Assembly (NCBI GenBank): GCA_000469685.2
Contig: LS997564.1
Location: 1,154,001 to 1,218,000, forward strand
From: Haemonchus contortus
Lineage: Eukaryota; Nematoda; Chromadorea; Rhabditida; Trichostrongylidae
DNA length: 64,000 nt
Direction: 5' to 3'
This document shows positions 45,086 to 56,573 of this stretch, piece by piece. The first letter of the stretch is position 1. Every line of letters begins with the position of its first letter. The notes under the pieces are model-generated. The model saw only the letters and a list, made by a program, of their open reading frames with translations, ran no database searches and was not told where the DNA came from. Made by a program: the position numbers and the translations under genes.

Positions 45086-48000
45086 TCAAAAAATCGCTTG
45101 TCGCTGCCTAATCACCACCCGATCCGAAGGATGAATGAAATAAAACTCAGATAACGACCTAGTTGAAGTACCTTTTGTCAGCTGCTTCTTCATGCAAGTA
45201 TTGACCTAATTTACGAGCTGATTCAGTCACCTCTTCTGGAAACGTAGACAATTCCACGAGCTCGAAACCTTAATACTTGATAGCTTACTCAGAGAACTTC
45301 GGCAAATGAAGACAATGAGAACATGAATCAACCGTATAAAGGTCCGTTGTAAGGTCCTCTATGCAATTTGTGAACAGGAGAAAGCTGTTCCTGACCATTG
45401 ATATAAGTGACTTGAGATGGAAAATGGAAACTGAAATTACTACATATAGTAAAAAAGGAAATGGCGGATCGATTTGACAAACTTTTCAACAGCAGAGTAG
45501 CTAACGTCCATAGCCGCGAGATCGAGGAAGTGTGTAGCAAAAATCGTGTAGGTCTTAAAAAGGTCGAATAAGGCTTAAAACTTAGGGGTAACGAATTAAA
45601 GAAGCTGAACGCAACCTTTTGTTTAATGAGCTTCTCGATGATTGCATAACATATACCAATACCTTCCTCTGTAGACGTACCTGAAGTAAGAGAATTTCCA
45701 TTTATGGCTATTGCTACATTTACGGAATGCAGCATATTCTTTATTTTTATAAAAAAAACATATAAACCCAAAAAACATATAAAACATTTAAATAAATCAA
45801 AATAGTCTCATAAACTTCAGAAAACAGACGTGTTTAATTCTGAGCATTATTTAGAAAAAAGGCTTGATTGAACACAGGAAAAAAGGCGGTCTAATGAGCC
45901 GGGTGGCAATACAGGCACAAAACAGTGAGATAACTGTGGTATTCGAAACATATCGGGAAGATCCGCTCGTTAAGCCTTCTGGCAAGGCTGGGATTACGCG
46001 AGCTAAACTGTTCCGGAACAATTTCCAATTTTTTGATCCACTGACACTTCGTTTTTTTTTGCCGATATCCAGTAACACGATTCAGCTACCTATAGCATGG
46101 TGATGCCGCAGTGGTAACAGGCCAATAATGTAGCTAAAGAGTTGTTTATGTCTCCGTAACTTTGTTGATCTCGATAGTCACAACAAACTTTGCCCTATTT
46201 TCAAATAGATAGTCATGGCCACGAACGATTAAGCACCTGTGGGCCGTCGAATCTAAAACCAATGATTTTGATTAGGCAGCTTAGGGCTTCGTGTCTATCA
46301 CAGCAAAACCACCGTCAATACCACCACTGCGAGCATCTGCCTCTGACGATTTTATCAGAGATATAATGTACTGATTTTTGTAAAATCTCATGAGCCTCAC
46401 ATGTTCTTTGACCCCGTAGATTTGTCATGATATCCACATTAGGAACACTGGACACGAACAACTCACTTCGGGCCAATTCGTCTATCACAAGGAGAGTGCG
46501 GTTGTCAGAATACTGAAGAATCAAAGCCATCTCGTCCATTTCAACGGCGAATGCGGAAAGATTTTTGGTCAAGTTGTCATTGTGACCTACACGAGAAGAG
46601 ATCCGCAGAAAGACTGAAAGAAACACAACTGAACCGGTTGTAAGGAAGATATCCATGTTGATCTGACAATGCCTAAAAATTTTTATAACCTCACTTTCTC
46701 ACAAAAGAAGAAAACCAAGAAGTAAATAAGTAATGCTCTTTCTCCAGGAAATGAGGTTGCTTTTTACCTAGCAACCCTATTTCTTGGAAAACAAGCATTT
46801 ATTGGCAAGGGGGAAAGACTCCTCTAGCAGTAACTTACCGGGAAGAATAGCGATTTTCGCAGGAATAAAGCAACCGCTTTGGGCTAAAATACACAGCTGA
46901 CATACTTGTTTCAGGTACGTGGACTTTCCCGTCTGAAGTTGCAAATTATTCAATTTGTATTAAGAATGAAACGATTGACCGTAAATGAAATTTCCTTCAC
47001 AAATCTGTTCTCAGTGAAATTAAGTCACAAGAAGAACTTTTTGAAGTTTTAATTAGAAAGAAACAGCGATTACTTGCTGAGCTGAGCTCTAAGCCATGCC
47101 AGCTGCAACATTGAAAATAGAGCCGCCTCCAAAACGAATGTTAGAAATGGCTTTGTAATGGAGCTCGAAACAGACAATCACTCTAGCGTACATTATACTA
47201 ACCATGTTTGGTCCTGTGATGATTGCGATCCGCGAGTCCGTTGTGAGGTACTAAAAACGTGATGATACAAAAGTTTTGATCACAGTATCAAAAACCTCAT
47301 AACATAAATCTGTATATGATGACTAAACTCTACCGTGTCATTAGGAACTATTCGATCTGGCGTAGTATAATCGAGGAGTGGATGCCTGCCTTCATTTATT
47401 ATAACATTGCTTCCAAACCGAGGACGAACTAGACAAAAGAAGGTTGAAGAGGGCAGAAACAGTCACGTGTTTTTCAAAGGTGGTAGAGAACGACAAAAAG
47501 CAGTCTACTAAAATACCTACCGGTAGCTCTGTTGCTAGCATAGACTGCAAAACTGCATAGTACATCAATCGTTGCAATAGAATCCATAATATGGTAAAGA
47601 ACAGCAATCAGAGGACGGATCTGAAACTTATTTGCTACAAAGACGCTATGACCTAAGAACAAAGAAGATTACAGAATATATAACAACACCAGTCCTTTTG
47701 GTTGGGGTGGACAGAGAGAAAAAACGGAAGACTTTACAGCCTGCTACAGCCAAATTCTTCTACACCCATCTCGCCGGTTTCTTTATCAAGCATCCATGCT
47801 TTTGCTTTTCCGGTTAAATTCCTATCGCGAATTTCAAGCCTTCCTTAAAAAGCTTTTGGCGTTATATTCACGAAAACCCACTCCGGTCTACCTCCTGCTG
47901 CGGAAAAAAATAAATGGCAAAGATTGGCAATTTCGCCCGCAAAATGACTGGAATAAAGTGAGTGGAATTGTCAAAATCCACCACTCCGACCAATTGTTGT

Positions 48001-51000
48001 ACAATCAGGTGGAAATATCGCGGTCAATGCAGTTGTAGAAGCGTGTCAGCATGCATAACCGTCACGAAAACTCTTGCCATACTTACGCGAATAACGAGTG
48101 AGTCAAATCAGCATTATTAGAAATCCACATTTGAGTTGCCCTATTGATTGAAAGCAAGCAGAAAGCAAAGCTACCACACGCGTGACATATATTACTACAA
48201 GTCGACCTTGATTTCTTCAAAACTCTTGGCGAACTTTTAAAGATGTGTCACAAACTGCAGTGTCCGTTTTTTGAGAACGGATTATCCTGCTGCAGCAACA
48301 ACAAAACTAACCTCTTTTACAGCACCCTGAACGACAGCATCCGTAGCAATCAGCACTTCTGATACAGATTGCTCTATTCTGTCTGAAAACTTGCAATTAG
48401 AACAGTAATTTTTTGACACATGCAACGCCCACCATTATAACGAAGAAGGTTTCTAGACGAGAATGTGATGGATGACCTATTACGTGTGATGTTGATGAAG
48501 ACCTGAAGTCGATGTACAAGTTCATTCTTTCGCAAAGGAGCTCATCAGAATGGTGAGATTTAGATCACCATACCGAAGGTAATGTAGCGGTGGTTGGATT
48601 GCCGCATACCCATACGTAATGGAAGCCCCGAGAAGCGGAATACGCTAATCTAGTGTTCTGGTGCGGTAGGTGCACAGAGAGCTCTTCTTCTGAAAAAGTT
48701 TACGTACTACGAAAATTCTCTCCCCTATTTGCACCATAAATAGTTCGGACAAGGGAAAATTTAAATGGAGAAATTAGGGGACACGGCTTCCCTTGAGTCT
48801 GTATATCACGAAGCAGTTCTTCATATGCTCGCCTGGCAACATCCAAATTAACAGAGATTCCTTCCTATAACAACAACCAATGAGACTAGAAATCATCTAG
48901 AATTAGAGGCCAGAGTATATCGGAAGAACCTTGATTGCATAACATTTTCGGTGTCGCACATTGAGGGAGCTTTTTTTGCTGCTAAACACGGCCTCATCTT
49001 GAAATCGGTCGTACAATATTTCCTTGATTCTATCGATTCGTTCATCAGCCAGCAGCTAAAAGGAATAATATATGACGGAATTTTGCCACCCTAGTTTTCT
49101 CACCTCGCTTTTCTTTTTCAACAAGTCACTTTTAAAATTCTTCATTAACTGCCGAAGTGGAATGACAACAAACAGCATTTGTTTCAAGCGCAGTAACTGA
49201 AACAATAGATCAACAATTCGACTAGTTCACCTCAATATAACCGCTCACCAAGCGTCTAGAGAAAATCATGAGGAGTATTTCTATTTATATAATACCTGAG
49301 TCAAGGTAAAGTCGGCACTTTGGACAGTTGGCTCTCGAGGTGATTCGATGAACACATTGAACAAATTACCCAAGTCGTACGTGGAGCCCATAACTTGGCG
49401 TAACTTCTCCACAAGCTGAAGGAAAGAGTGCATTCAAGTAAGAACGCAAGAGCAACCGGCTTGAGAAGATCATATTCAGTATAGCCACTCACATGAGGAT
49501 TGTCTGTCAGTTCTTCAACAGCATCCAGTCTTCCATCAATGACCACTTGATCACCAGATGGCTGAAGAAGATTAGATCGAAGAAGACGTGCACCTGCTGA
49601 AGTTTGAGTTTCATCAACGATCGCAAGTAATGACTTCCGCTCCTATAACCGTTACAATTAGGCAATCCAGAACAAAAGGATAAAATTGACAAGATAGTCA
49701 CATGTGCAAAGAGCACAGGAGCCATACCTTCCTGGGGTGATTATTATCTATTTCGAGATTTTTCCATGAACCAGCGTCTGAAATTATCCTCCATTCGGTT
49801 CCACATCCAGAATGAGACGCAATCAACACAGCTAATTAAAAGCTTGTGACAAACATACCAAGGAGACATAGTTTCTCAATGTCACGATAAACAAAATGAA
49901 GAGTCTTTGAGGCGAATACTATATTTTGGATGTGTTCCACGTACTTTATGAGCGCAGAGCAGCTCTGCATACAAAATTGCCTGAACATTGACATATAATA
50001 GTTGCACACAAAAATGTATTACATCGATCTCTATTGAATGAGAAACATTATGGAACTCACTTTTCCAAGACCACGTTATCGCAGTTTGATATTTCAGCGT
50101 TTGCTAATTGTGTCACCAATTCGGCACCGCGTTGGTGATTGAAGAACCTGCACAGAAAATCCCATTGAGAATGTCTGGAAGTCAGTAGCAGTATAACCTT
50201 CTGTGAACGCTTGTCACAGTTGCGTTCGGCAGCGAGGAACGTATCATTTCTATCAGAACAGCACTGGTCGATTTTTCGTTAAAGTTCTCAGCTATTACAA
50301 TCTGAAAACAATTGCATTCTAAATCTTCTAGTTTTCACTGTCAACAAGGAGTAAGTTTACTCGGCACTAGATATAAAAACATATAATAAATGTACACGAG
50401 CCATGATTACTGACAACCATGATCAAACCTGTTGTTCCTCCATAAGCTGCACCAAGCTGTACCATTTAGTTCACTACATATTAGCCTAGCGCCGGCTACT
50501 TGGCTACACTACTAGGCCGCCGCTTAGGAAGCCAGCTGTGAGCATATTGGGACACCTACCACTGCTGTGAAGCAGGGAACAGTGAACTTGTAATTTTCGG
50601 ATCAACCAAATTTCACTTCTTTCAGAATTTCGCGAAAAGTACCCACCAAGAATAGCGGGTTCCGCACAAATCGGTGTATAAAAGCATGAGCACAAGCCTC
50701 ATTTTTAGTTGTAAACACCGACTTCTGCTACTTACCAATGAGTGAGAGTGGAAACGGAAATAATAGATGAGAATCTATCTTATTCGAAGTCATGAACGCA
50801 TCTTTTTCCCGAAGAGATCTCTCTTTTTCAGATCCATTAAAAGGTTTAGGTTGCTCTTACACAAGACAACATGTCAAATCTAACCAGTGTTCGTGCCAAC
50901 TGTGTTGCAGCCCATTCCATATTGGGGTACTGAACATACACCTCACTGTCTAAAGCATCTAATGTGAACCCATAAGGAGAAGGAAGCATGCCTGAGTATG

Positions 51001-51552
51001 ACGCACAGAAAGTACTAGAGCTATACTGTGAGAAACCAGATTGTTGGGAATTATGTAGTGTCTACCACAAATGTACGCGATTTCACCTCTCCACTTTTGA
51101 AAAATCTCTACAAAGGCCTGAAAAAGCCCTCACCTCAACGGGATCAGCTATGAGCAACTTCGTTTTTAGTCGTGAAAGGGTCGACGAGTCCATGAATTCA
51201 CTGAGTTCAATGTCGGCTTGACGGAGATCCATTATAGCTAATCCAACGCTTCCCTTGAAACATCCACGCCCCTCAGTTATTGCTGGAAAACAATTATTTG
51301 ATGCCATTTTGAACAAACTCAACGACGAACAACTTGGCAATTGATAATAATTTTTTCCATCAAACCGAAATTGTAACTCAACTTACCTGCAATCGAACAA
51401 GGTTTCTCAGAGCTGGTATTTTTGGGCGTTCGAGGTGTACATGATGAATCAGTACTGTTAAGACGGTATTTGACACGCGGTAGTTTGTTCAATGAAGACG
51501 ATAAATCCACAACAGGGTCAAATGAGAAGGAAGAGCGCGAAATGGACGACAT
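45086..51552 (-). CDS. msh-4: MutS homologue 4 (MSH4 / HIM-14), complete, 24 exons
   Basis: Exons (high to low): 51387-51552, 51134-51282, 50198-50301, 50061-50147, 49859-49980, 49728-49831, 49493-49642, 49296-49415, 49104-49196, 48930-49055, 48735-48864, 48574-48689, 48433-48502, 48312-48382, 47521-47620, 47334-47428, 47203-47250, 46839-46932, 46467-46613, 45616-45680, 45483-45553, 45333-45430, 45172-45268, 45086-45107. All phases match, giving 814 aa, close to the family's usual size. Only the donor of exon 11 is uncertain. Landmarks: EGRGCFKGSVGLAIMDLR near residue 60, the MutS lever/clamp region, Walker A GPNM|TGKST split by an intron, Walker B LLVIDEL, then STEEGIGICYAI and FATHFLDL, which identify MSH4 over other MSH proteins. 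MSH4 pairs with MSH5, clamps recombination intermediates and promotes crossovers in meiosis; it does no mismatch repair. The start is set by ATG just after a CTTCAG acceptor (likely spliced-leader site). Confidence 0.96.
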
Positions 51553-51553
51553 T

Positions 51554-51560
51554 CTGAAGG
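51554..51560 (-). promoter_or_regulatory. Probable spliced-leader acceptor of msh-4
   Basis: CTTCAG immediately precedes A-ATG of the first exon on the minus strand, the layout of a nematode trans-splice site. Confidence 0.5.
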
Positions 51561-52194
51561 CAGCTATAAGAAATCCCTCTTCATAGACCTGCTTCTTCCG
51601 TCCTAACTACCGCTACTGCGGAAAAAAGACCACAGAGGGATCAGAAAGAAGGACTTCATCTCAAAATCAAAAAGGACGTAATGAAAATTGTCATTTGGAC
51701 TGGATTTTTCCAAATGAGAGTCAAGGAAAGAGATTTCTCGAAATACAGATTACCCGAATCTAGCGTTTATACTTCTAACGTTTATACTATACTTGAACAC
51801 ACCGAGATACGGGTTCTTCTGGAACATTCGACGAGTTTGAAGAGATCGCGCGTTTCCGGCGCGTAATTCTCTGCACTCTCTCAACTAGACAGTATCCCAG
51901 TTACCAGTTATTTTTCCATTTCAACTTTTTGTGTGAAGTAAGCATAAAGCCCGTCTTTTCGTTCCTCCCTTTCTTTAGGTCAGGCGAAAAAACCCTCTAC
52001 TTTGACCTTGAGTCTCATTTTTATGCTCTACTACAGAACAGTGAGACCGGAGTTCCATCCTTCTCTGCGCTCTCGCCCTTAGTTTGGAGACACAGCATGG
52101 TGAAATGGCCCCTCTCAACTACTTTATCACGGCGAACATCCGTTGCACGCGTCCGTCGAAAGTGGAGGTCTCAAGATGTCATTACAGTACCACC

Positions 52195-52640
52195 AGGTCA
52201 GTGGAGCGAACGATTTGCATTTGTTCGTGTTATCTTCTCTTGGTGCTAAGGGAGTTGGGGGGGGGGGGGCACGCGGCGCCTTTTCATGTCTGCGCCCTCT
52301 ACGGCGAGGTAGTGGGCCAGGAAGGGTAGGCGAGCCCGTAATGGTGTTTAGGGACATTTCATAGCTCTTTTATGGTATAACTGCGTATTTTTCACCTAAT
52401 TTCAGTAAGGGGAGGGGCTCCGGGGTGGGTGAGCCAATTGGACGTTCAGCTTTTATCTCTTCTCAGCTTTTTACACGAGATAACCATCTCACCCACCCCA
52501 CAGCCCCTCCCCTTACTGAAAATAGGGTTTTATCGGCTCAGAAGAGAAGGATCCACAATATACAAGCATATATTGGCCCGTATGCACAACTCCCGGGGTA
52601 GGGGAGGGGAAGGAAATGTTTGCGAAGGGCGCGAACGTTC
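52195..52640 (+). repeat. Repeat element, left copy of an inverted pair
   Basis: This contains a poly-G run, CACGCGGCGCCTTTTCATGT, CTGCGCCCTCTACGGCGAGG and GCCCGTATGCACAACTCCCG. The same blocks, in reverse complement and reverse order, occur at 54430-54690. The left copy also holds the hairpin at 52401-52520, absent from the right copy. No coding potential belongs to it. Confidence 0.7.
52401..52520. repeat. Hairpin with 33-bp arms
   Basis: The left arm 52401-52433 (TTCAGTAAGGGGAGGGGCTC ...) pairs with the right arm 52488-52520 with only two or three mismatches, around a 54-base loop. It lies inside the left copy of the inverted-pair repeat, and so may be a small nested fold-back insertion. 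Confidence 0.8.
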
Positions 52641-52699
52641 AAATGGTAGGTTTTGGGTCAAGATACTGACAATGGAGCGATGTTTTTTCCTATAAACAG

Positions 52700-54420
52700 A
52701 TGAAGAATCGACAGCCCTCGATAATCATATGATGTTTTGCCTCTGCGACCTTACCTTAGCGAGAGCTCAGAGAAGCCCGACCCCATTGGCTCCCCGGGGG
52801 AGGAATCTACCCCTAGAATAGAGCTGGGGCGCCGATGGTCATGTAGACCGCAACTCTGCTATTCACTACATTATTCGACTGAGCGCTTATTCCTCTGACT
52901 TCTGCTGCCGAATTCGTCAACTATTGCTCTGATTTTATTCTACTGCTGCAACCAACTGCCAATTTATTTATATTGCTGAATTCGTTGCTATTAATCAGTT
53001 GAATCTTCAGATTAGCAGGTTTTCTTTCTAGATTTACACCAGTTATCGTGAGCATGTTGCATCACGATCCTGGTGTGAGATTTGAGAAGGGAACCGGAAT
53101 TATTAGTTTTTCGACTGATTTGTATATTATTACATATCCTATTGCATTTTATTCTTTGTTACCCTGCTATTCCTGTCGTGGGAGTCGGTTGGCGACATGG
53201 CGCTTGTTATTGCGTGATATTAATTTATTTTATGTTCCACTTTTGTTCATAGCTCTCAATTTTCATCCTAAATGAATGCTGTCAGGTATTGCAGTTGTAA
53301 TTGTGCACCTTCTACTCGCTTTGCTGTTATTTTTTCAACGACCACTGCCTTGAAAAGCGGTTTACGAACCTTCGCGCAGAAGGGCCACTTCCCGCCCAGT
53401 TGCGAAAACTTGTTGTCCATTGTGTTGTCCCATCTTTCATGAGCGTATAAAAAATATAGTGTTGAAGGTGTAAGAAATAGTAATAAGAATAGAAAAAAAA
53501 ATAGAAAGAGAAGGTAGCAATAGTAAGAAAGCCCGGCGCTTAGAGCAAAAAAGTTTCGAACAAGAATCATGTGTATACCACGTGTAAAGGTTGAAATTGA
53601 CGCTGCAACGGACTGAAATGCTTCGATGCGGCGGCTTGGAGAAAAGTTTATCTACCAAATGTACATCAGTGCTAGTGACGAGGAATAAATTTTGGGGGGA
53701 TTAAGCCGAGGGTTGCGGTGCTGGGAGTGGGTGCATAAAGGAAGGTTGTGTATACGCAGGATTCTCGAGGTATGAGCATCCCGAGATTAGGATGGCGCAG
53801 AAATGTAAAGGTTAACGAGTGGGAGAAGTGGCACGTATCGAATAAGTATTCCTGAATGGACTGGTGGTGATATGGTTCTTGCGGCCTCTTTGATGACGCT
53901 GCTTTCAGCCCCAAATATCTGAAAACCCTGTAAAAGATGAGAATAGCCAAACTCCAAACCGAGTGTTATTCAATGACTAACATCTAGAAACCACAATATC
54001 AACTGTTTATCTGGTGTGCAAATTTTATTCATTCGAGGCTTTTTTCTAGGCGTTTCACTGTCTTTTTGTCCCCTTCATTTGTTTTTTTCACACACTTGAT
54101 TACCTGAGGGCAGCGCGGTGATATTTAATTTGTGCATCTAACTAAGGTTACTTTGTACTTGGGTGCGCGATAACTGGATGCTCGGTTCAAAGTTTCCACA
54201 ACCCTCCAATCACTCCATCTGCTACTTCCTTCAGCCTTCGTAGGCTGTAGCTCCCCTCCACTTTGTTAAAAAGCTTCCCTGAGGCAAAAATCTACACTCT
54301 TCCCAAATTCCGGTTCAATTAATCGAAAAACACGAACTTCGGATACCATTCTAACACTGGCCAAACGGTAGTGGAGGCGCGAAATACTGCGCTCCAGCGT
54401 CACTTATCTGACCCACGGCG
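52700..54420. other. Region between the inverted repeats
   Basis: No recognised gene. A minus-strand frame ending at 53268 reads WDNTMDNKFSQLGGKWPF and KAVVVEKITAKRVEGAQLQL and stops. Another at 53672-53950 also reads plausibly, so decayed element coding sequence is possible. No transposase motif was recognised. Confidence 0.3.
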
Positions 54421-54429
54421 AAAACAAAC

Positions 54430-54690
54430 ACTTCCTCCCCCTCCCCTACCCCGGGAGTTGTGCATACGGGCCATTATGTGCCAAGATGTAGTTTGTTTTG
54501 AATCACGAGACACTTCAGTACAACTTCACCATCCCTTCCCAGACTCAGCTCCAGTACTACTATCTCGCCGTAGAGGGCGCAGACATGAAAAGGCGCCGCG
54601 CCGCCGCGTGGCCCCTCCCAACTCACATAGCACCCTTCTCTTTGGCCGACTGCAGTAGACCAAGCGCAAATCGTATGCCCCACTGACAAA
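54430..54690 (-). repeat. Repeat element, right copy of an inverted pair
   Basis: Reverse-complement counterpart of 52195-52640: CCCTACCCCGGGAGTTGTGC, CTATCTCGCCGTAGAGGGCG and CATGAAAAGGCGCCGCG. The copies have diverged by substitutions and indels, so this is an old inverted pair or two independent insertions. Confidence 0.7.
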
Positions 54691-55324
54691 TGCGACGTCT
54701 GTCAAGCATCGCGGGCTGACCCGCCGCATGCGACGGCTGCGGCGTGACCTGGTTTCGACGGACGCGCGAAACGAAACGCACCCCTTTATCACCGATGGAA
54801 TCCAGATACGGCTTGGTTATATTGCAGTAAAATACCTTTTTCATTAAGAATGACCGTGCATTGATGGCCATTTTTATTTTGAACCTCCTAGTGCGCTCGA
54901 GTTTTCATATAGTAAATACAGTGCAGTCTTAGCAAGAATCAGGTTCACACTCCAAAAAAACCGGCTATTCGGCTATTGCGTGTTCACTCAAATAGCTGGA
55001 CGAACACCCCACCCCCAGCTCTCCTTCATGCGAAAATGTTAAAATTTAGTTAATATAGCAAGTTTGGGTAAAAGTAGGTTCGTGCCATATAGCCGTTATC
55101 GCTTCCAAACTATGTCGATTGGTCCATCTATCCCTGAATTTCAAGGATCATCGTCTGGCTGACGATAAGAGGTTGGCATGTACCTATACCTACCGGCACA
55201 TTCACCTTAATCGACATACTACTCGTTTCTAATCCTTGATGATAAGAAATGATGTAAACATTCGTAATCGGATAGTTATTACCAGTTACCTCTTATGCAG
55301 CATCGTGAGTGGTGATTCCTGCAG

Positions 55325-55537
55325 CAACTGGTGAGTGTTCCAGTTCACATGTTTGGTAGTGTACATCACTGTCTGCCCACCATGCAAGGTCCCCATTCTA
55401 CGTGGAAAAGAGTGAGAGGGGTTATGACGACTCTGATTCGTGATGAGCTACTCCCTGTGTCGTCGGTGCAGGTTCGAAGACTCGAATTTAATGCCTTACT
55501 GACCGAAATCAATCGCCTGTCGCCCTCACTGCCATAG
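55325..55537 (+). CDS. Terminal exon of an unidentified gene
   Basis: After acceptor TTCCTGCAG the plus strand reads 70 codons and a TAG in phase 0. The sequence is balanced: PVHMFGSVHHCLPTMQGPHS, TWKRVRGVMTTLIRDELLP, VRRLEFNALLTEINRLSPS. No domain is recognised and upstream exons between 54.7 and 55.3 kb were not found. A SINE follows about 50 bp after the stop. Confidence 0.4.
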   Translation, partial: QLVSVPVHMFGSVHHCLPTMQGPHSTWKRVRGVMTTLIRDELLPVSSVQVRRLEFNALLTEINRLSPSLP

Positions 55538-55589
55538 TGTTCTACTCATTTGGTCATAGTTGTCTGCTCTATGAATATATGAATCAGCC

Positions 55590-55940
55590 GTGAAATAGGG
55601 GGAAAGTCTTTTGGCCTCAATCAATCCCGTCTGAAGATACGTCCCCCGCTTTGACTGCCATTCACAGTCGTAGTGACGTAGTGGATGCTTGCCATTCACA
55701 GTCGTAGTGACGTAGTGGATGCGTGCCATTCACAGTCGTAGTGACGTAGTGGATGCGTATGTGACCTACAGTAGCCAACCGGGGTGAAACCCAGTACTTT
55801 TATTCTCCCAGACCAGTGCGATAGCAATTATCCGGCCTCAATGGGTAGAAGGCTTGATTAGCTTGGGCAAATTTGGCCCTGGACTTCGCCTCTGTGATAG
55901 TCTCACCCTTCACTACACCATTTCCACCGGGTGTGGTGCG
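55590..55940 (-). mobile_element. tRNA-derived SINE, copy 4, with an internal 34-bp triplication
   Basis: Read on the minus strand it has the A-box-like AATGGTGTAGTG, the body CTGGTCTGGGAGAATAAAAG and the tail ACGGGATTGATTGAGG, matching the SINE at 4.68 kb. Inside it, the 34-bp unit TGCCATTCACAGTCGTAGTG... is present three times in tandem (55656-55689, 55690-55723, 55724-55757). The other copies have it once. Confidence 0.75.
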
Positions 55941-56122
55941 TTAGGAACGAAATGGTTGCGTCGCGGTGAGAGGGGCGTCGCGCGCGAAGGAATGTAGAAG
56001 GATGCAGGAGTAGGTAAGAAATAGAAGAACGAAAGCACTAATAGTAGAATTATGCATAAAATAATGATCGCATATCGATTGAGCTGTATGAAGAACGCTA
56101 GAGCTGTAATAACGGCGAAAGA

Positions 56123-56390
56123 GTGGTCCGCGACAGCCGCGTGCGGAGAATCGATTATCCAAAATCGTTTCTAATGCCCGTCTCCCATTTCCACCATACA
56201 TTGAAGGCTGGTGTGAAGGAACACTCGGTTGGCCAACGAAAGAAAAGCTCAGGTACTTCTAAAGCGAGCACTATCACATCTGACGTTCTCACTTGTTTCA
56301 TTGCATCCGAAGTTGATTGTGTTGATGGAATTGATGTGAAAGGCTCGTTGTTGGGATTCAACTCTCCCCAAAAATCTCGCGTTTGAGTTA
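56123..56390. CDS. Coding-like segment, strand uncertain
   Basis: Plus strand: an open frame ends at 56386 and reads KKSSGTSKASTITSDVLTC. Minus strand: after CTCCTAAG a frame reads RDFWGELNPNNEPFTSIPS and reaches a GTGAGA donor after AMKQ. Both look like protein and cannot both be real. If plus, it would be the last exon of a gene lying directly before the 56.57-kb gene. Confidence 0.3.
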
Positions 56391-56546
56391 CAACCACTTA
56401 GGAGTTGACAAGCGTGATAAGTAACCCTTCAAAACATCTCAAAACATGCGAGACCTTCGAAGTTTGTCGAGACGTCAGGCGAAGTAAATGTAACACCGTA
56501 ACAAAACTGTTTGCCACAGTTGAATACCCATAAGTTGGAAACCTAA

Positions 56547-56553
56547 TTTTCAG
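56547..56553 (+). promoter_or_regulatory. Probable spliced-leader acceptor
   Basis: ATTTTCAG ends at 56553, twenty bases before the ATG at 56574, with no in-frame upstream exon. This is typical of nematode trans-splicing. Confidence 0.55.
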
Positions 56554-56573
56554 TCATTCGCGTATCGCTGGAA

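Noticed and set aside
45864..46103. 79-codon plus-strand ORF
   Set aside because: It lies entirely within an MSH4 intron and has no splice support or known motif.
50504..51130. An extra MSH4 exon (open frame with DSEVYVQYPNMEWAATQLAR)
   Set aside because: Joining exon 51134-51282 directly to 50198-50301 gives a continuous match to MSH4 with correct phase. The open piece in the intron has no place in the family.
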